Origin: Theobroma cacao
Taxonomy: Eukaryota; Streptophyta; Magnoliopsida; Malvales; Malvaceae
Assembly: GCF_000208745.1 (NCBI RefSeq)
Contig: NC_030854.1
Coordinates: forward strand, 28,885,056-28,949,055
Reading direction: 5' to 3'
DNA: 64,000 bases
Below the pieces are notes generated by a model, which saw nothing but the letters and a program-made list of their open reading frames with translations, had not been told where the DNA came from and searched no databases. Made by a program: the position numbers and the translations under genes. Positions 10,730 to 23,888 of this stretch are shown in pieces (the stretch's first letter is position 1; every line of letters begins with the position of its first letter).

Positions 10730-12914
10730 AGGAGGAAACCAATTCGGTGGCGCTGGTAATTGTTTTTCCGTATCTCTTTAACTTTTGGAGCTTTATTTGT
10801 TCTGTTTTCCATTCTTCTTAGGCCTCTCAAGAGTCAAGAAAATGGTTTTCAAATCCTTATAATGGTATGTTTACAGGCAGTGGGAGAGGAGAGCCAAGGG
10901 CTTCCAATGTGGTTAAAAGTGGGGCTCCTCAGAAAGTCCTACCAATTGAAATTCCAGCTATGACATTGGATGAGTTAAATAGGATGACTGGTAACTTTGG
11001 CACAAAGGCTTTGATCGGAGAAGGTTCTTATGGCCGAGTTTTCTATGCAAAGTTAAGTAATGGTCAGGATGCAGCAATAAAGAAGCTGGATACTAGTTCT
11101 TCACAAGAACCAGATTCTGATTTTGGAGCACAGGTGAGAGTGAGACACATAAAACCCTTTTCTTTCCACTATTAAGGTGATCTGTGTAGAGTTTGATTAT
11201 GATCCCATGTTATTGTTACCATGAATTTGCAGTTATCAGTGGTTTCAAGACTTAAACATGAACATTTTGTGGAGTTGATGGGGTATTGTTTGGAAGCAAA
11301 TAACCGAATCTTGGTATATCAGTACGCGACAATGGGTTCTTTACATGATGTATTACATGGTATGCTCAGTTTCGTCATTCATCTTTTTGCTTTTCTTTTG
11401 TTGACAATATGAAATTTTGTTCATTTTCAGTATTTTTTCTTTATCAGGTAGGAAAGGTGTACAAGGAGCTGAACCAGGTCCAGTTCTCACCTGGAACCAA
11501 AGAGTAAAAGTTGCCTATGGTGCTGCAAAAGGTCTTGAATATTTGCATGAGAAAGTTCAGCCTTCAATAGTTCATCGTGATGTCAGATCAAGCAATGTTC
11601 TTCTTTTTGATGACTTCATGGCCAAAATTGCCGATTTCAACTTGACAAATCAATCTTCTGACACAGCTGCTCGACTGCATTCGACTAGAGTCTTGGGTAC
11701 ATTTGGGTACCATGCCCCAGAGTAAGTCTTGTACTCTAGCATTTTAATCCGTTTACAACTATAACGTGCCAAAGAAGCCAATTTATGGCCTAGTCTGCAC
11801 CTATATATAAACTGATTTAAGTTATTAAAACTTTGCATGCCTGCAGATTATTTCATTGAAATGAAACCAAGACAGATTATCTTCTTGAGTGTTAGAGTTT
11901 AGGATACCTTCACTTTCATCTTTGATCCTCAGACAAATTACCACAAAGTTATAACTCTAAAGATTTATGAAATTTAGAATCACTTCTAGTCAGGAACAGA
12001 TTTTTTATACTTACCTACAGTAGGCACCCATTTTGTGATTCTTATGCATTTGTGCATATACCATCCTTGGTTGCAACTCTTTTTCAATTTCAATTTCCAA
12101 TGTTCCAAAACTAAGATACAAGTTGTTCCAGGAACCATGACATTGAAAATTTTCTGTATCTGCAGAAGTTGCTTTTATCATTTTCAAACAATGAAATTAG
12201 TGATATCGTACATGTAATTCTATCTAGTATCTGATTCATGTTATTGCCACAAGTAATGAAACAGATTCCTCGTAGTAAATTACAGTTGCCTGTTGTCTTG
12301 TACAAGGACCATTATTTTTCCCAGTAATCATTCTAATTTTCTTTCGTTTCTGGTTAGGTATGCTATGACAGGGCAGATAACACAGAAAAGTGATGTATAC
12401 AGTTTCGGTGTTGTTCTTCTAGAGCTGTTGACAGGGAGAAAACCAGTAGACCATACAATGCCCAAAGGACAACAGAGTCTTGTTACTTGGGTGTGTTTCC
12501 TTTCCTATATGTATTTCCTGGCCCTTTAGATGTGCCTCTTGACTCATTTTTACATAACGCAGGCAACTCCAAGATTGAGTGAGGACAAGGTTAAGCAATG
12601 TGTGGATCCCAAGCTAAGCAATGACTACCCACCAAAGGCAATTGCCAAGGTTGTTGTCTCTTCTGCTACATTATTTTCCATATGACCAGCTGGTTTTTCA
12701 CAGTGCAGTTGACTTTCCCTAGTAATGATTGACTTGCCTCTTAGTGGTATCATTTTTTTTTTTATATATTATTGTTTGGATATCTCAGCTAGCAGCAGTT
12801 GCGGCACTTTGTGTCCAGTATGAGGCAGACTTCCGGCCAAACATGACAATTGTTGTCAAAGCTATTCAGCCTCTTCTTAATGCAAAACCAGCAGGAGCAG
12901 AGTCTCAAGCATAG
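10659..12914 (+). CDS. PTI1-like: PTI1-like protein kinase (receptor-like cytoplasmic kinase VIII type)
   Basis: Membrane-anchored cytoplasmic Ser/Thr kinase, named 'PTI1-like tyrosine-protein kinase' in databases, acting below AGC kinases such as OXI1 in oxidative and defence signalling. Exons: 10659-10755, 10877-11133, 11233-11359, 11448-11721, 12358-12490, 12563-12649, 12789-12914; phases agree and give 366 aa, normal length. No signal peptide or transmembrane segment; N-terminal MFCC offers S-acylation cysteines. Gly loop 80-87 (GEGSYGRV), ATP-binding K101, HRD with D205, then DFN (223-225) instead of DFG, a feature I recall as shared by the PTI1 group. The segment between exons 1 and 2 cannot be coding in this phase because it hits a stop. 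Overlapping uORF at 10628. Very confident of family. Confidence 0.94.
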
Positions 12915-15310
12915 TATACATCTGACCTGAAAACCAGTAGTGAGGCTCATGTACTTGTAACTTTTTCCTCATGTTTTGTAGTCTCATTACACAATCAAGT
13001 CCATTTTCCAATCAATTCTATTCCCCCCAGAACCAGAAGGACCATTTCTTGGAGATTCAGTTTTCTCTCGTTAAATCTGCATTCTACCCTTGTATATGCT
13101 TGCTTTTGTTGTTACTTCTTGAATGCTCCTACTCCCGAGTGTTGAACCTGATAAGCCCAAGCTAATCATGGATTTTAAATTTCGTCACCCCACCTCATAT
13201 TATAATAAGAACCCTAACAGATTTCTTTCTTTTTATATATAAAAATTTTCTTAAATCTCTTTACATGTTTCTTTCATTTATTTTCAACAATTTCTTTTTA
13301 CCTTAACCATTATTTAATTTGAAAATAACTTTATTGATTAAAAAATTTGGATATAAAAACATGTTTGGATGTTTTAAATTTGAAATTGTTTCAAATTTCA
13401 ACTAATTCCAGTTCAAATTATCCTAAATATTTTCATTTTAAACTTTAAATTACTTTGAGTTGGATTAACTCGGATATCGCATTATTTTACTTTTGAGTTA
13501 TGTTCTATTTAAATTAAACGTAATTTGAATTAAAACTGTATTTTACTAGATTATCAAATTATAATCATTTTTGAAAAAAATTAATTCAAATTAATTAAAA
13601 AGGTCAAAGAAAATTAGCTGGGCCTAATTTATGGCCCTGGGAGTTGGATCCTTTTAGTGACTGCATATCGATTAGAGAACGGGCAAGCGCTGCCCCTTTT
13701 TTTGCTCCTGTCTTTTAAACTCGTGTTGTCTTTAAGCTCTTGACCCTTTTTTTTAATTATATAAAAAAGAAAAAAAAAACAAATACATAAGAATTTGACA
13801 AGTTCCATTATTATTGTTATAATTAGAAGCTTATTAATAGCATAAGGATTTAAGAAAATTTGGCAACTATGAAAAAATGGAGCTACTATGTTAATCTTCT
13901 AAATATTTTGTGCTAAATTGCTAATTCAATAATGATGTCATCTTTAAATAAAATGACAACATCCATGCCTCATCTAAACTAAAAAAATAAAAAAATGACA
14001 ACACTTTCTCGACAAACAAACAACATTGCGTGTAATTTTTTTTTCTTTTTTTCATTATTATTTAGTTTTTTCTTTTATTGAAGAAAATGAATTTAAATAT
14101 TATTTTTGATATCTAATTTGCAACCAAGCATGATACCTTGATATTCACACATTTTTTTTTCTTTTGAGAGAAAAAAACGAAGTGGTAGACAAAGGTTAAA
14201 TTAACTTTTTGAGATCCCTAGCTTGCAAAATTTCAAAGTAGCCTATTATTTCGCCGACAATAACTAAATAAATAAATAAATATTAAATAAAGTAGGGACT
14301 GGGTCCATCGTTTGTTTGCGGAAATCCATCCCATCTGACAAGGACATACGTGGAAGATATTGATTCGGTATTAACATGTAAAAATGACTATGTACTGTCT
14401 GATTAGACTTTTTTTCCCCCTGATTTGAGACCCAAAAAGGCCCAACGGTTATCTCACCGGGGCACGTTAATTGTTTTAGCCCTCTCCAAACGGCGTAGCT
14501 TTGGACCTGTCTTCAAGTCTTCGGTCTTCAGGTTGGTGCACACCGTGTACGCAAACCCTGGCAGATGAGGTCATTTTTGTCATTTTAGAAAAGGACGATT
14601 AGCTTTTCTCTTTTTTTGTTGGGTTTAATGAACTTTTTACATGCGTGAAAAATAAAAACGGCCAATTTATGTCGTCATTATTTCACATTTCATCATATTT
14701 ATTTATAAAGTAATTATTTTGTTCAGAAATTAGTTTTATGATGAAATATCTACATGAGATGACCATATGACCTATTAATTATTTGTGGTTAATTTTATTA
14801 TATATAAAATTATTTATGTCATGTTATTGTTTTTTATGCTCAAGTGTCATTACTTTGTTTTTTTTCATGTGCTCACCATGGAAAATAAATGTACAAGTAA
14901 ATATTTAATTGACAAATGTAACTCTTTTTTGTACCACCTAATTAATTGCAATAAACCACTTTAAACTCTAATAAGTCAAAGCTTATTTCCAATCACCTCA
15001 AAATACCAAATATGGTAGTAATTGATTTTATTTGTTTATTTGAAAAATAATTTTTATTTTATTCTACACTTTTTTTTGGTATTTTAATCTAATATTGAAT
15101 CATTACCTACATTTTTTGGTAAAATTTATAACAAATAATAAAAAAACATAGTGTATTATTTTCTGTTTTTACCTCACAGAGTTAAAAAAAAAAATTGTAA
15201 TGTAAACAGTCTGTTTCCATTTTAACCGTCCTTCCCCTTCCCCCATGCCCATGGCCAAACAAGCAGGCCCGAAATCCTTGCTTTCTGATTTTCTCTTACA
15301 AATATAAATA
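12915..15310. other. 3' UTR of the PTI1-like gene, then intergenic
   Basis: About 2.4 kb with no gene. A stretch near 13350-13600 is rich in AAATTTGAA-type inverted words and could be a decayed MITE, but I could not pair its ends. The right part holds the promoter of the next gene. Confidence 0.5.
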
Positions 15311-15317
15311 TATATAA
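15311..15317 (+). promoter_or_regulatory. TATA-box candidate of the 1271-aa protein gene
   Basis: TATATAAATA at 15311 lies in an AT island about 310 nt before the start codon. Transcription would begin near 15340. Confidence 0.4.
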
Positions 15318-15567
15318 ATAAAAAAAAAACGCAGCACCAAATCTGATCATCGTCATCAACCCCCCAAAGCCCACTCTATCAATTTTCTCTTCTCTCGTCG
15401 ATCTTTCTCTGAAATTCAATCCGGTTTAGATCCCAGAAGAAAAACCAAACCACCCAATCATCATTTTAACGATCTTTGAATTACATTTTTTTTTGCGTTT
15501 TTGTCGAATCGGATTAAATCGGTTGTTCTTTTGGATCGGTAAAATAAAACGGAATTGAAGGGTAGGA

Positions 15568-15609
15568 ATGGAAGGATTGGTAAATAATTATAAATCAAAG
15601 AGAGTTTGA
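15568..15609 (+). CDS. short upstream ORF before the 1271-aa protein
   Basis: ATG followed by 12 more sense codons and TGA, ending 11 nt before the main ATG at 15621. No intron is visible between them, so both sit in the same leader. Such a close stop would require re-initiation or leaky scanning. The main ATG has A at -3, a good context. Confidence 0.4.
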   Translation: MEGLVNNYKSKRV

Positions 15610-15620
15610 AGAATCAAAGG

Positions 15621-18600
15621 ATGCCAGGATTAGCGCAAAGAAATGAGCAATATAGTAATGCCTCATTTGGGTTTTGGTGTAAGCATAGCGATGATGTTAG
15701 CTACAATCAGCTCCAGAAGGTATTCGGTTTTCATTTTGTTCAATTTTTTGTGTATTTTTGTTGATTTTTTGGTGATTAATTATTTTAATTGAATTGGATT
15801 GGATCACTGTTTTGGATTGGGTTTGTCGTTTATTCGAATGGGTAGTTTTAGTTGGGATTGGATCTTAATTTATTGGAATTTAATTTTTTTTCTTTTATCA
15901 GATCCAGTTTACAGAATTTATAGTGTTGATTATGTGCCAATTTGGATTCTAGTATTGGATTTGTTGTTCAATGGCATCTGCCTTGCTTAGAGACGTTAGA
16001 CATTAGTTGGCTAATCTTTTTGGGAGCTAAGGCACTGATGTTATAGTGCTATTCCTGGTTTTGAATCGGGTAATGGAAGAAATAAGAATTAGAAATTTGA
16101 TAATTAACTTCGTTAATGTCGGTTCTTAATGATTTTTTTCACTCTTTGTTGAGCTCAATGTGGCTTTCAGCCATTTTCTATGGTCTTTTTATCTTTTGGG
16201 CTATCAGAAGTATGGGTAGGTGATTGAGGAATTGGGAATTCAAGGATTGGTGCTTGTCTGCCATTAGCAAATATGGATAGTGCTTGCCCAAGGGGGCACC
16301 AAATGGTTAGAATATGAAACTCCAACTAAGAGATCACAGGTTTGAGTCCTGGGGATGGGAAGAGACGGGGTGTATGAGATAGGTGAGAGCTAACATAGCA
16401 TGTCTCCACTCTCCATATGTACCAGGAACGAGGGATACTGTTGATTATGCAAGTTAATAACTGACATGTTTTATAAATGCATGGTCTATTGATTTCGTTT
16501 GCATCTTTTTGATTAGTTACTAACAAAAAGCTATGTTTTTATGTTGTAGTTTTGGAGTGAGCTGTCATTCCAAGCTCGGCAGGAGCTCCTTAGAATTGAT
16601 AAACAAACCCTCTTTGAGCAAGCTCGCAAGAACATGTACTGCTCCAGATGTAATGGGCTACTGCTTGAAGGTTTTTCGCAGATTGTCATGTATGGAAAAT
16701 CCTTGCTGCAGGAGGGAATAGCTGCTAACCTTCATTACAACAGGTCAGGAGTCTCAAAAAACCAAAGTGATGGTGGATTGAGTATGACAAATGGGTCGCA
16801 AGATGAAATTCAAGATCCATCTGTCCATCCTTGGGGAGGTTTGACCACAACTCGTGATGGGTCACTTACTCTTCTTGACTGCTATTTGTGCTCAAAGTCA
16901 CTCAAGGGACTCCAAAATGTTCGTGCTGATCAAATTGTTTTCTCTGCTTATGTTTTCCCTTTTCGTCTAGTTGTTGATGTTGCAATTGAATCAGGTGTTT
17001 GACAGTGCACGTGCAAGGGAACGGGAGCGTGAATTGCTTTATCCTGATGCTTGTGGTGGGGGAGGTCGGGGTTGGATAAGCCAAGGAATTGCTAGTTATG
17101 GCAGAGGACATGGAACAAGAGAAACATGTGCGCTGCACACTGCCAGGCTTTCTTGTGACACCTTGGTGGATTTCTGGTCAGCTCTTGGAGAAGAAACTCG
17201 GCAGTCTCTCTTAAGAATGAAGGAGGATGATTTTATTGAGAGGCTTATGTACAGGTGTGTTTGTAGCTCCTTTGTGGTTGAATATGTGTCATTTGTTGTA
17301 TTGTTCAGCTGATGAAAAGTATGAAGTTTGATGGTTATTGATCAAACTTTGTTTGGAGTAAGAAGTAGGAGGCTAGTGGTGGGAGTGTTAGTACTATGAA
17401 GAGGACAAAAGTTTTGTTTGATGGTATCAAAGACATGGAAGTTTCATTTGTGTGCCTTTAAAAGCTTTAGTCTGTGTTCTTCTCCTAGTTGAAAACTGAC
17501 TAGCTCTGTGAAGTAAATTTAGCTGTCGTGTATCTGATTTCCTAGCTATGAGAGTGTATGTGTTTTAGATGGATAATTATTAAAATAAAACTTGTGATGA
17601 GCCATGAAGTGAGGAAATGAAACTCCATTTTTCAGATTGGAGAAAAGATATTATTCAATTTACTATTCAAGATGCTTGAAAATGTTAACATACAAGGTAC
17701 TGAGTTTTTTTCTTTTTGTCGGTTGACTTAGCCGTGGCATTAACTTCAGGAAAGCAGTCTCTTCTTCATCTTTCCATGAGTTGGTTCTTTCATACAGTGA
17801 TGTAACTTTAGAGCCTTATTTTGAATACATTTTGGTCATCCATGAGAATCCCGCTTCAATTTACAGAGTTTAGTAATTAGAAGATATAATACTAGTACTC
17901 CTAGAAGCATGTGTTGAACTAGAATTTGGGATTTATTCTTTCTTTCTGGCTTTCAAGCATGACATGAAACCATTAAGGAACAGAAAGTCCAACCTTGTAA
18001 GAATCATCCATTCCTAGCAGCTTTGAAGGCATAAATTAGTAAGAAACCTGCAATAACTGAGTGCTGCTTCCTTTGGAGGGAGAGTAAACCCTAAAAAATG
18101 ACATCTCTAAATGATCTTTAATCAAGATATTAAGTAGTGGATAATGAGAATGACTGATGTTGGCCAAGACTTTTCTATATTGAAGGAGATCAGAATTTTA
18201 GAGAATCAAAACAATATGATCTTAGAACCTGGACTTATAAACAGTTAATGAGTACTATTTATCTCTGTCTCTGTACCTCTCTTGAAAGTTAATTTTTTTT
18301 TTCTTCTTTCCCTTGAATAGTCAACTGTAGGCTGTCCAGTTCTAGTGATCAAAGGAAAAAGCAAGAGAAAAGATCTGATTAAGTTGACGTTACTCTTTTC
18401 CTTGTTACCATAAATCCCAAACAGCACCCTGCTACAAGAGATTGTGAGTAGACAGGGAAATTGTATTTTAACGGAAGGTATCTCAAATATGTGTGCTTTG
18501 TTTCAATGTTTGTAGTTGAAAGTTATTCTTATGGAAGATGGACTAGGGGGTAAGTTGGAATCTGAGGTCCCTGAAATTATGGGTAGTGAAAGATGCGTAC

Positions 18601-21600
18601 ACTGTTTGCATCAGTGTTGTTCCAGGGAACAACAGGCCTGTAAATTTATTTTCTTGTTTACTCAACCATGTGGACTTTCTTTAATGGATTGCTTTCCCTA
18701 TATGATTGCTGTCATGCTTATTATCCTTGTTACTTTTTCAATTCTGTAAATCTTCATGGTTGTGGTGGAGTCAAATGTTGCTAACTAAGAAATTACACTT
18801 TTATGAGATAAAGTAGGTAAAGTTTCTGACTGATGAGTATCATCACTGGTGTTTGTAGGATAGAACTATAAGCATTAGAGTAAAAAATTAAACAAGCACT
18901 GATAACGAAATTTTCATATAAAAACAAGATGTAGATGTTGAAAGGTGTTTTTGTAGAGAAGTGCATATGAATTGAGGCTGTATAAAGGGTGGGATGGGGG
19001 GATATGCTTAAAGAGATATTGATAGAGTAAAATTTGTAGCCTCCTTCAGTATGAAAAAAATTAACATGAGATGATTTCTTTTGAGCAATGAAAATGAGAC
19101 ATTAAATGGACTGGAATGGTTGCAAAAGTTTTGCATCTGCCTTGACAACTTCTGCTTATCTGTCTTTACGACATGCCTGTAGACTTCTGCTCTCTATTGT
19201 TTGTATAGATCTCACATTTGCATCTCTGTCACAGGTTTGACAGCAAGAGATTTTGCAGAGATTGCAGAAGAAATGTTATCCGTGAGTTCAAGGAGCTGAA
19301 AGAGCTAAAACGTATGCGTAGAGAACCTCGATGCACTAGTTGGTTTTGTGTTGCAGATACAGCCTTTTTATATGAGGTGCTTCATCCATATATTTAACCA
19401 TATGTTCATATGTTCATGGCTGTCGTTATGATACTATCATATGTTCATCTTTTGATCTACTTGTTCATAAAGAATGGATGAAATTAGCATTTTGACTGCT
19501 TTAGTCATAATTTGTTGAACTTGTTGTGAGAATTTTCAAAATATATATGACTTGCAACATTTTTCTTTACTACTTGCCCAGGTATCTGATGACACAGTCC
19601 AAGCTGATTGGCGCCAAACTTTTGCGGACACTGTTGGAACTTACCACCACTTTGAATGGGCAGTTGGAACTGGGGAAGGAAAATCAGATATTATGGAATT
19701 TGAAAATGTTGGCATGAATGGAAGTGTTCAAGTCAATGGCCTGGATCTTGGTAGCTTGAGTGCGTGTTATATCACCCTGAGGGCCTGGAAATTGGATGGC
19801 CGCTGCTCTGAGCTTTCTGTAAAAGGCCATGCATTAAAGGGCCAACAATGTGTGCATTGCAGGCTTGTAGTTGGAGATGGTTATGTTACAATCACAAGGG
19901 GGGAAAGTATCAGAAGGTTTTTTGAGCATGCTGAAGAGGCTGAGGAAGAGGAGGTAGTTCAAACTTTGTGAGGCTTATAAATGAAGTTGTTTGGATAATA
20001 GTGATGTTGAACTTTTAGCTCATCTTTTCAGGATGATGATTCCATGGACAAGGATGGAAATGAGCTCGATGGAGAATGCTCCCGTCCCCAAAAACATGCG
20101 AAGAGTCCTGAACTTGCTCGAGAGTTTCTTCTTGATGCAGCAACTGTTATTTTTAAAGAACAGGTATCTTCAAATCTTTTCAACCTTTTTGTGCTTTATA
20201 GTCTTGCAACATGCCTGCCTTTTTTTTCGCTTATTTACTCAAAAAAAAAAATTCATCTGTGGGATTCTATTATTTCCGTTCAATAATTAAAACCGTTGTG
20301 TGTGTAGAAGAATGTGATCAGTAGGGAGGTAGCAAAAAACAGTTGTATATTAATGACTTGATGTGCTAATTAGCAGCAGGTGAGTTATAAGTGTAGAAAA
20401 TTTCATTATTTTTGACAGAATCTCTGTTTATATGAAAATGGTTTTTGTTGTTTAATGTTGTGCTTTAGAGAAGCAGGACTAACAATTAATGAAAATTTGT
20501 CTTGGGTTAAACTTTGAGAAGAATTGACCGTATGTTCTGAACTTGATAACCAGGAAACACCCATATGAGTGATACATAAAGATGGGAAGATTATAATAAC
20601 TTTGAAAAAGATTGCCATCGGATGTTCATAATACTGTAGCTACTTAGCTGGGGGTACGAAAAAGTAATTGGTTTTCTGTGTAAGCAATGATACATGACCT
20701 AGTAATGGGGAAAAATATTTCCTGAGACAAGTATGAGGCCAACCTTGCTAACTTCCATCCTGTTAAGTATCTGTTTGGAAGCAAATGTACACCTGTCAAA
20801 CAAATTCCGTGGAGGTGCTTAACCTCATTTCCTTAACTCAGATTCATGTTAATACAGAGGCAGTAGCGCATTTTGTACTGGCTAAAATGAAGATGTTTTC
20901 GGGCAGTAATCTATAAAGAACACCAGTGGTTGCCTGGTGGCAAAGAGTGAGTTAATCCAAGTTTCAGAGTGAAATGCTGGAAGAAAAGATATGGGACCTA
21001 TAATTTAAGTGAGGTCATCTGCAATCAAGGCTAATGAGTTCAAATTTAAGGCTACATATTCTAGTCCTTTGTTTTGATATAGATGATTGGTATTATATCT
21101 GGAAAAATTCAAAGAAAAGGTTTTCTTATATATGTGATTAACTGAGTCTTAAAAGATTTTAAATAATTGAATCACAAGAGTTACAATGAGTTAGATTTGA
21201 GTACTTCTAGAACTTGGACTTTGTTTTAGTGCTTCTTGTGGTTGTGGCACAGCAAACATACAAGTCAATCTGTTTCAGTTGTTTGTGTTCTCCTTATTGC
21301 TAAAACATACTATTTATCCATTTTGAATTCAGGTTGAAAAGGCTTTTAGGGAAGGAACAGCACGCCAGAACGCACACAGTATCTTTGTTTGTCTTGCACT
21401 AAAGCTGCTGGAAGAACGCGTTCATGTTGCATGCAAGGAAATTATTACATTGGAAAAACAGGTCTGAATAATTGGTGATACTTCAGGATAGGTTTTCCTT
21501 TCTGCTTTTAGATAATTATTGGAGGTTTTTCTGTATTTTTTGATAAATATTTTTAACACTACATGATTTCTACAGATGAAGCTACTTGAAGAAGAAGAGA

Positions 21601-23888
21601 AGGAAAAGCGTGAAGAAGAAGAACGCAAGGAGAGGAAAAGAACAAAAGAACGAGAGAAAAAACTCAGGAGAAAGGAGAGACTGAAAGGAAAAGAAAGGGA
21701 GAAAGAAAAACAATGTGCTGAGTCAAGTATTACTCCTGTTGCTCCTGACGTCTCGAAGGAAGAATCTTCACCAAGCATTGAGGTTGAAGAAAATATCGCT
21801 ATTAGTTGCAGAGACTCTGTGAGTGACACAGGTGATATTATTGTCTCTAGACCTGGTTCTCCAGACATTGAAGAACAGTTTTTAGATGGGCATTCCACTT
21901 CAAGTTTGCAAAATCACTCTTTTGATAGTCCTGATGCAGAAGGTCCCAAAGAAAAAGATGGGAATGGCTCTTTTACAATGGAGCAATCAAAATTTTCTCG
22001 TCGGAGATTGAAATTTCGCAAGGATGGTCCTTTTGATCCATCCCCAAAATGGTCTGATCGGCGCCGGTTTGCTGCTGTTTCAGAAAGTGCTCCTGTTAAT
22101 AGATCCGAGCCAAGATATCAGATTGAAAACTTTGAGGCTCCTTCCAGGAGCATCAACGGATTAAATAGGCAATTAAGGATAAGCAGTGCAAAGCCCAATG
22201 GTCGGAATTGTGGTGTTAAGTATACTGAGAAGTTTCAGTGTTCCAACGGCCGGGTTGACAGGTATGACTTCTACTCTTGCAGCTGCAGCCAACACAATGA
22301 ATACAGAGCCAAGATTGAGCCACTTGTTTCTGCAACTAGAGTAGGTCGAGAGCCCAAATCTGTGAGCAAGTCAGAATCTGCAGTGGATATGTCCAAGCAA
22401 GTCTATCGTGGTAACAAGTATAATCGACAAGATTACATGCGTGAAGATTGTGGGAAGCTGAAAAATAAAATTATTGCTGGAACCAATCCTTCCGGTCGAG
22501 ATTCACTTCATTCCAAGAAAGTTTGGGAGCCCACAGAAGCACAGAAAAAGTACCCCCGGAGCAACTCTGATACAGATATTACTTTGAGGTCATCTACTTA
22601 CAGTGAAGGAGCTGGACCTGATAATAACTTTGTTAAGTCATCAGGTGAAACGTGCTCTAGTGAAGCAAGTGTAAATTTGGGTGAAATTGATCATGAGCAT
22701 AGCAAAGCTAACAAATCAAGGAACTCCAGCATTGCAATGGATGAGGACTGTCATGTGGAACAACAGGATCAATGCTCTTCGCTGAATGCTGCGTATGAGG
22801 AAGTTGGAATTTGTTCCAATAGAAATCCTACCTTGAATGGAATTTCTCATTCTATGATGAGTAGCACTTCTAATTCTGATAACTGCTCTTCATGCCTTAG
22901 TGAAGGAGATAGCAATACCTCCTCTTCAAATCATGGAAACTTGGAATCTTCATCAACATCAGATTCTGAAGATGCCAGCCAACAATCAGATGGGAGAGAT
23001 ACTTCAGTCTGCCATCAAAATGGCTTCTCCGAAGTTCAGGTGAAAGGAATGGATAAAAAACAGGATGTCAATGGAGGGGTTGCTCTGGGGAGCCAGGCAT
23101 TGTTTGGAAATACACCAGATGGTAGAGGGAACAAAGTTCCTGGAAATCCACTGACAAAAACTGCTGAAAATTCTGACAATGGAAAACCCACTGCTGTTAT
23201 GGGTTCTCAACATCAAGGCATGTTTACATCAGTGCATAACCAACATATACAATTTCCAGTGTATCAGGCTCCTTCAACCATGGGTTACTACCATCAGAAT
23301 CCTGTTTCTTGGCCAGCTAGTCCAGCTAATGGATTAATGCCCTTTCCTCCAAATCCCTATCTTTATGCTGGCCCTCTTGGCTATGGTTTAAACGGGAACT
23401 CACGTTTATGCATGCCATATGGCACTCTGCAGCATTTAGCAACCCCCCTGTTTAATCCTGGTCCTGTTCCGGTTTATCAGCCAGTTTCAAAGGTCAATGG
23501 CTTGTATTCAGAGGAGCAAACTCAGATTCCCAAGCCTGGAACAACAAAAGAAGCTTTCACTGAAGTTAACACAGAGAGGGTTGTTCCTGGCAGGCTGCAT
23601 CCAACAGAACAAGCAGCAAATGGAGAAGGAAGGCAAAATGATGTCTCTGCCAAATTGCACACAGATAACACTAGCTTTTCCTTGTTCCATTTTGGTGGGC
23701 CTGTGGCACTTTCAACAGGATGCAAATCTAATCCTGTCCCTTTGAAAGATGAGATTGTGGGAGAGCTTTCTTCTCAATTTTCAGTAGATCATGTTGAAAA
23801 TGGTCATGCTTGCAATAAAAAAGAGACTACTATTGAAGAGTACAATTTGTTTGCAGCGAGTAACGGCATAAGGTTTCCGTTCTTCTAA
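15621..23888 (+). CDS. large conserved plant protein with Cys pairs and NST1-like charged helix, function unknown
   Basis: Exons: 15621-15719, 16550-16918, 16995-17254, 19235-19376, 19582-19953, 20032-20163, 21333-21461, 21576-23888. Phases agree and give 1271 aa. The first 500 residues look well folded and carry four CxxC pairs (C64/C67, C144/C147, C250/C253, C380/C383), suggesting zinc binding. Residues about 502-547 are almost all K, R and E: a charged single helix or coiled coil, which is why databases often label such proteins 'stress response NST1-like'. The last 700 residues are Ser/Asn/Gly-rich with a Pro/Tyr/Gly-rich stretch (about 1060-1130), probably disordered. I recognise the architecture as a conserved land-plant protein but know no established function. 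No signal peptide or membrane segment. Intron 2 is only 76 nt; intron 3 is about 2 kb. Confidence 0.88.
16270..16400 (+). mobile_element. tRNA-derived SINE-like fragment in intron 1
   Basis: TGGTTAGAATATG near 16304 resembles box A and GGTTTGAGTCCTGGGG near 16339 resembles box B, at tRNA-like spacing. No complete acceptor stem is visible, so it is not an intact tRNA gene. Borders are approximate; the non-tRNA tail may extend to about 16460. Confidence 0.4.

Noticed and set aside
10802..10876. Extra exon between exons 1 and 2 of the PTI1-like kinase
   Set aside because: Joined at the upstream acceptor it hits a stop in the required phase; the acceptor at 10875-10876 gives the family sequence.
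21422..21898. 158-codon minus-strand frame rich in Ser and Phe
   Set aside because: Reverse shadow of the K/R/E-rich coding helix on the plus strand.
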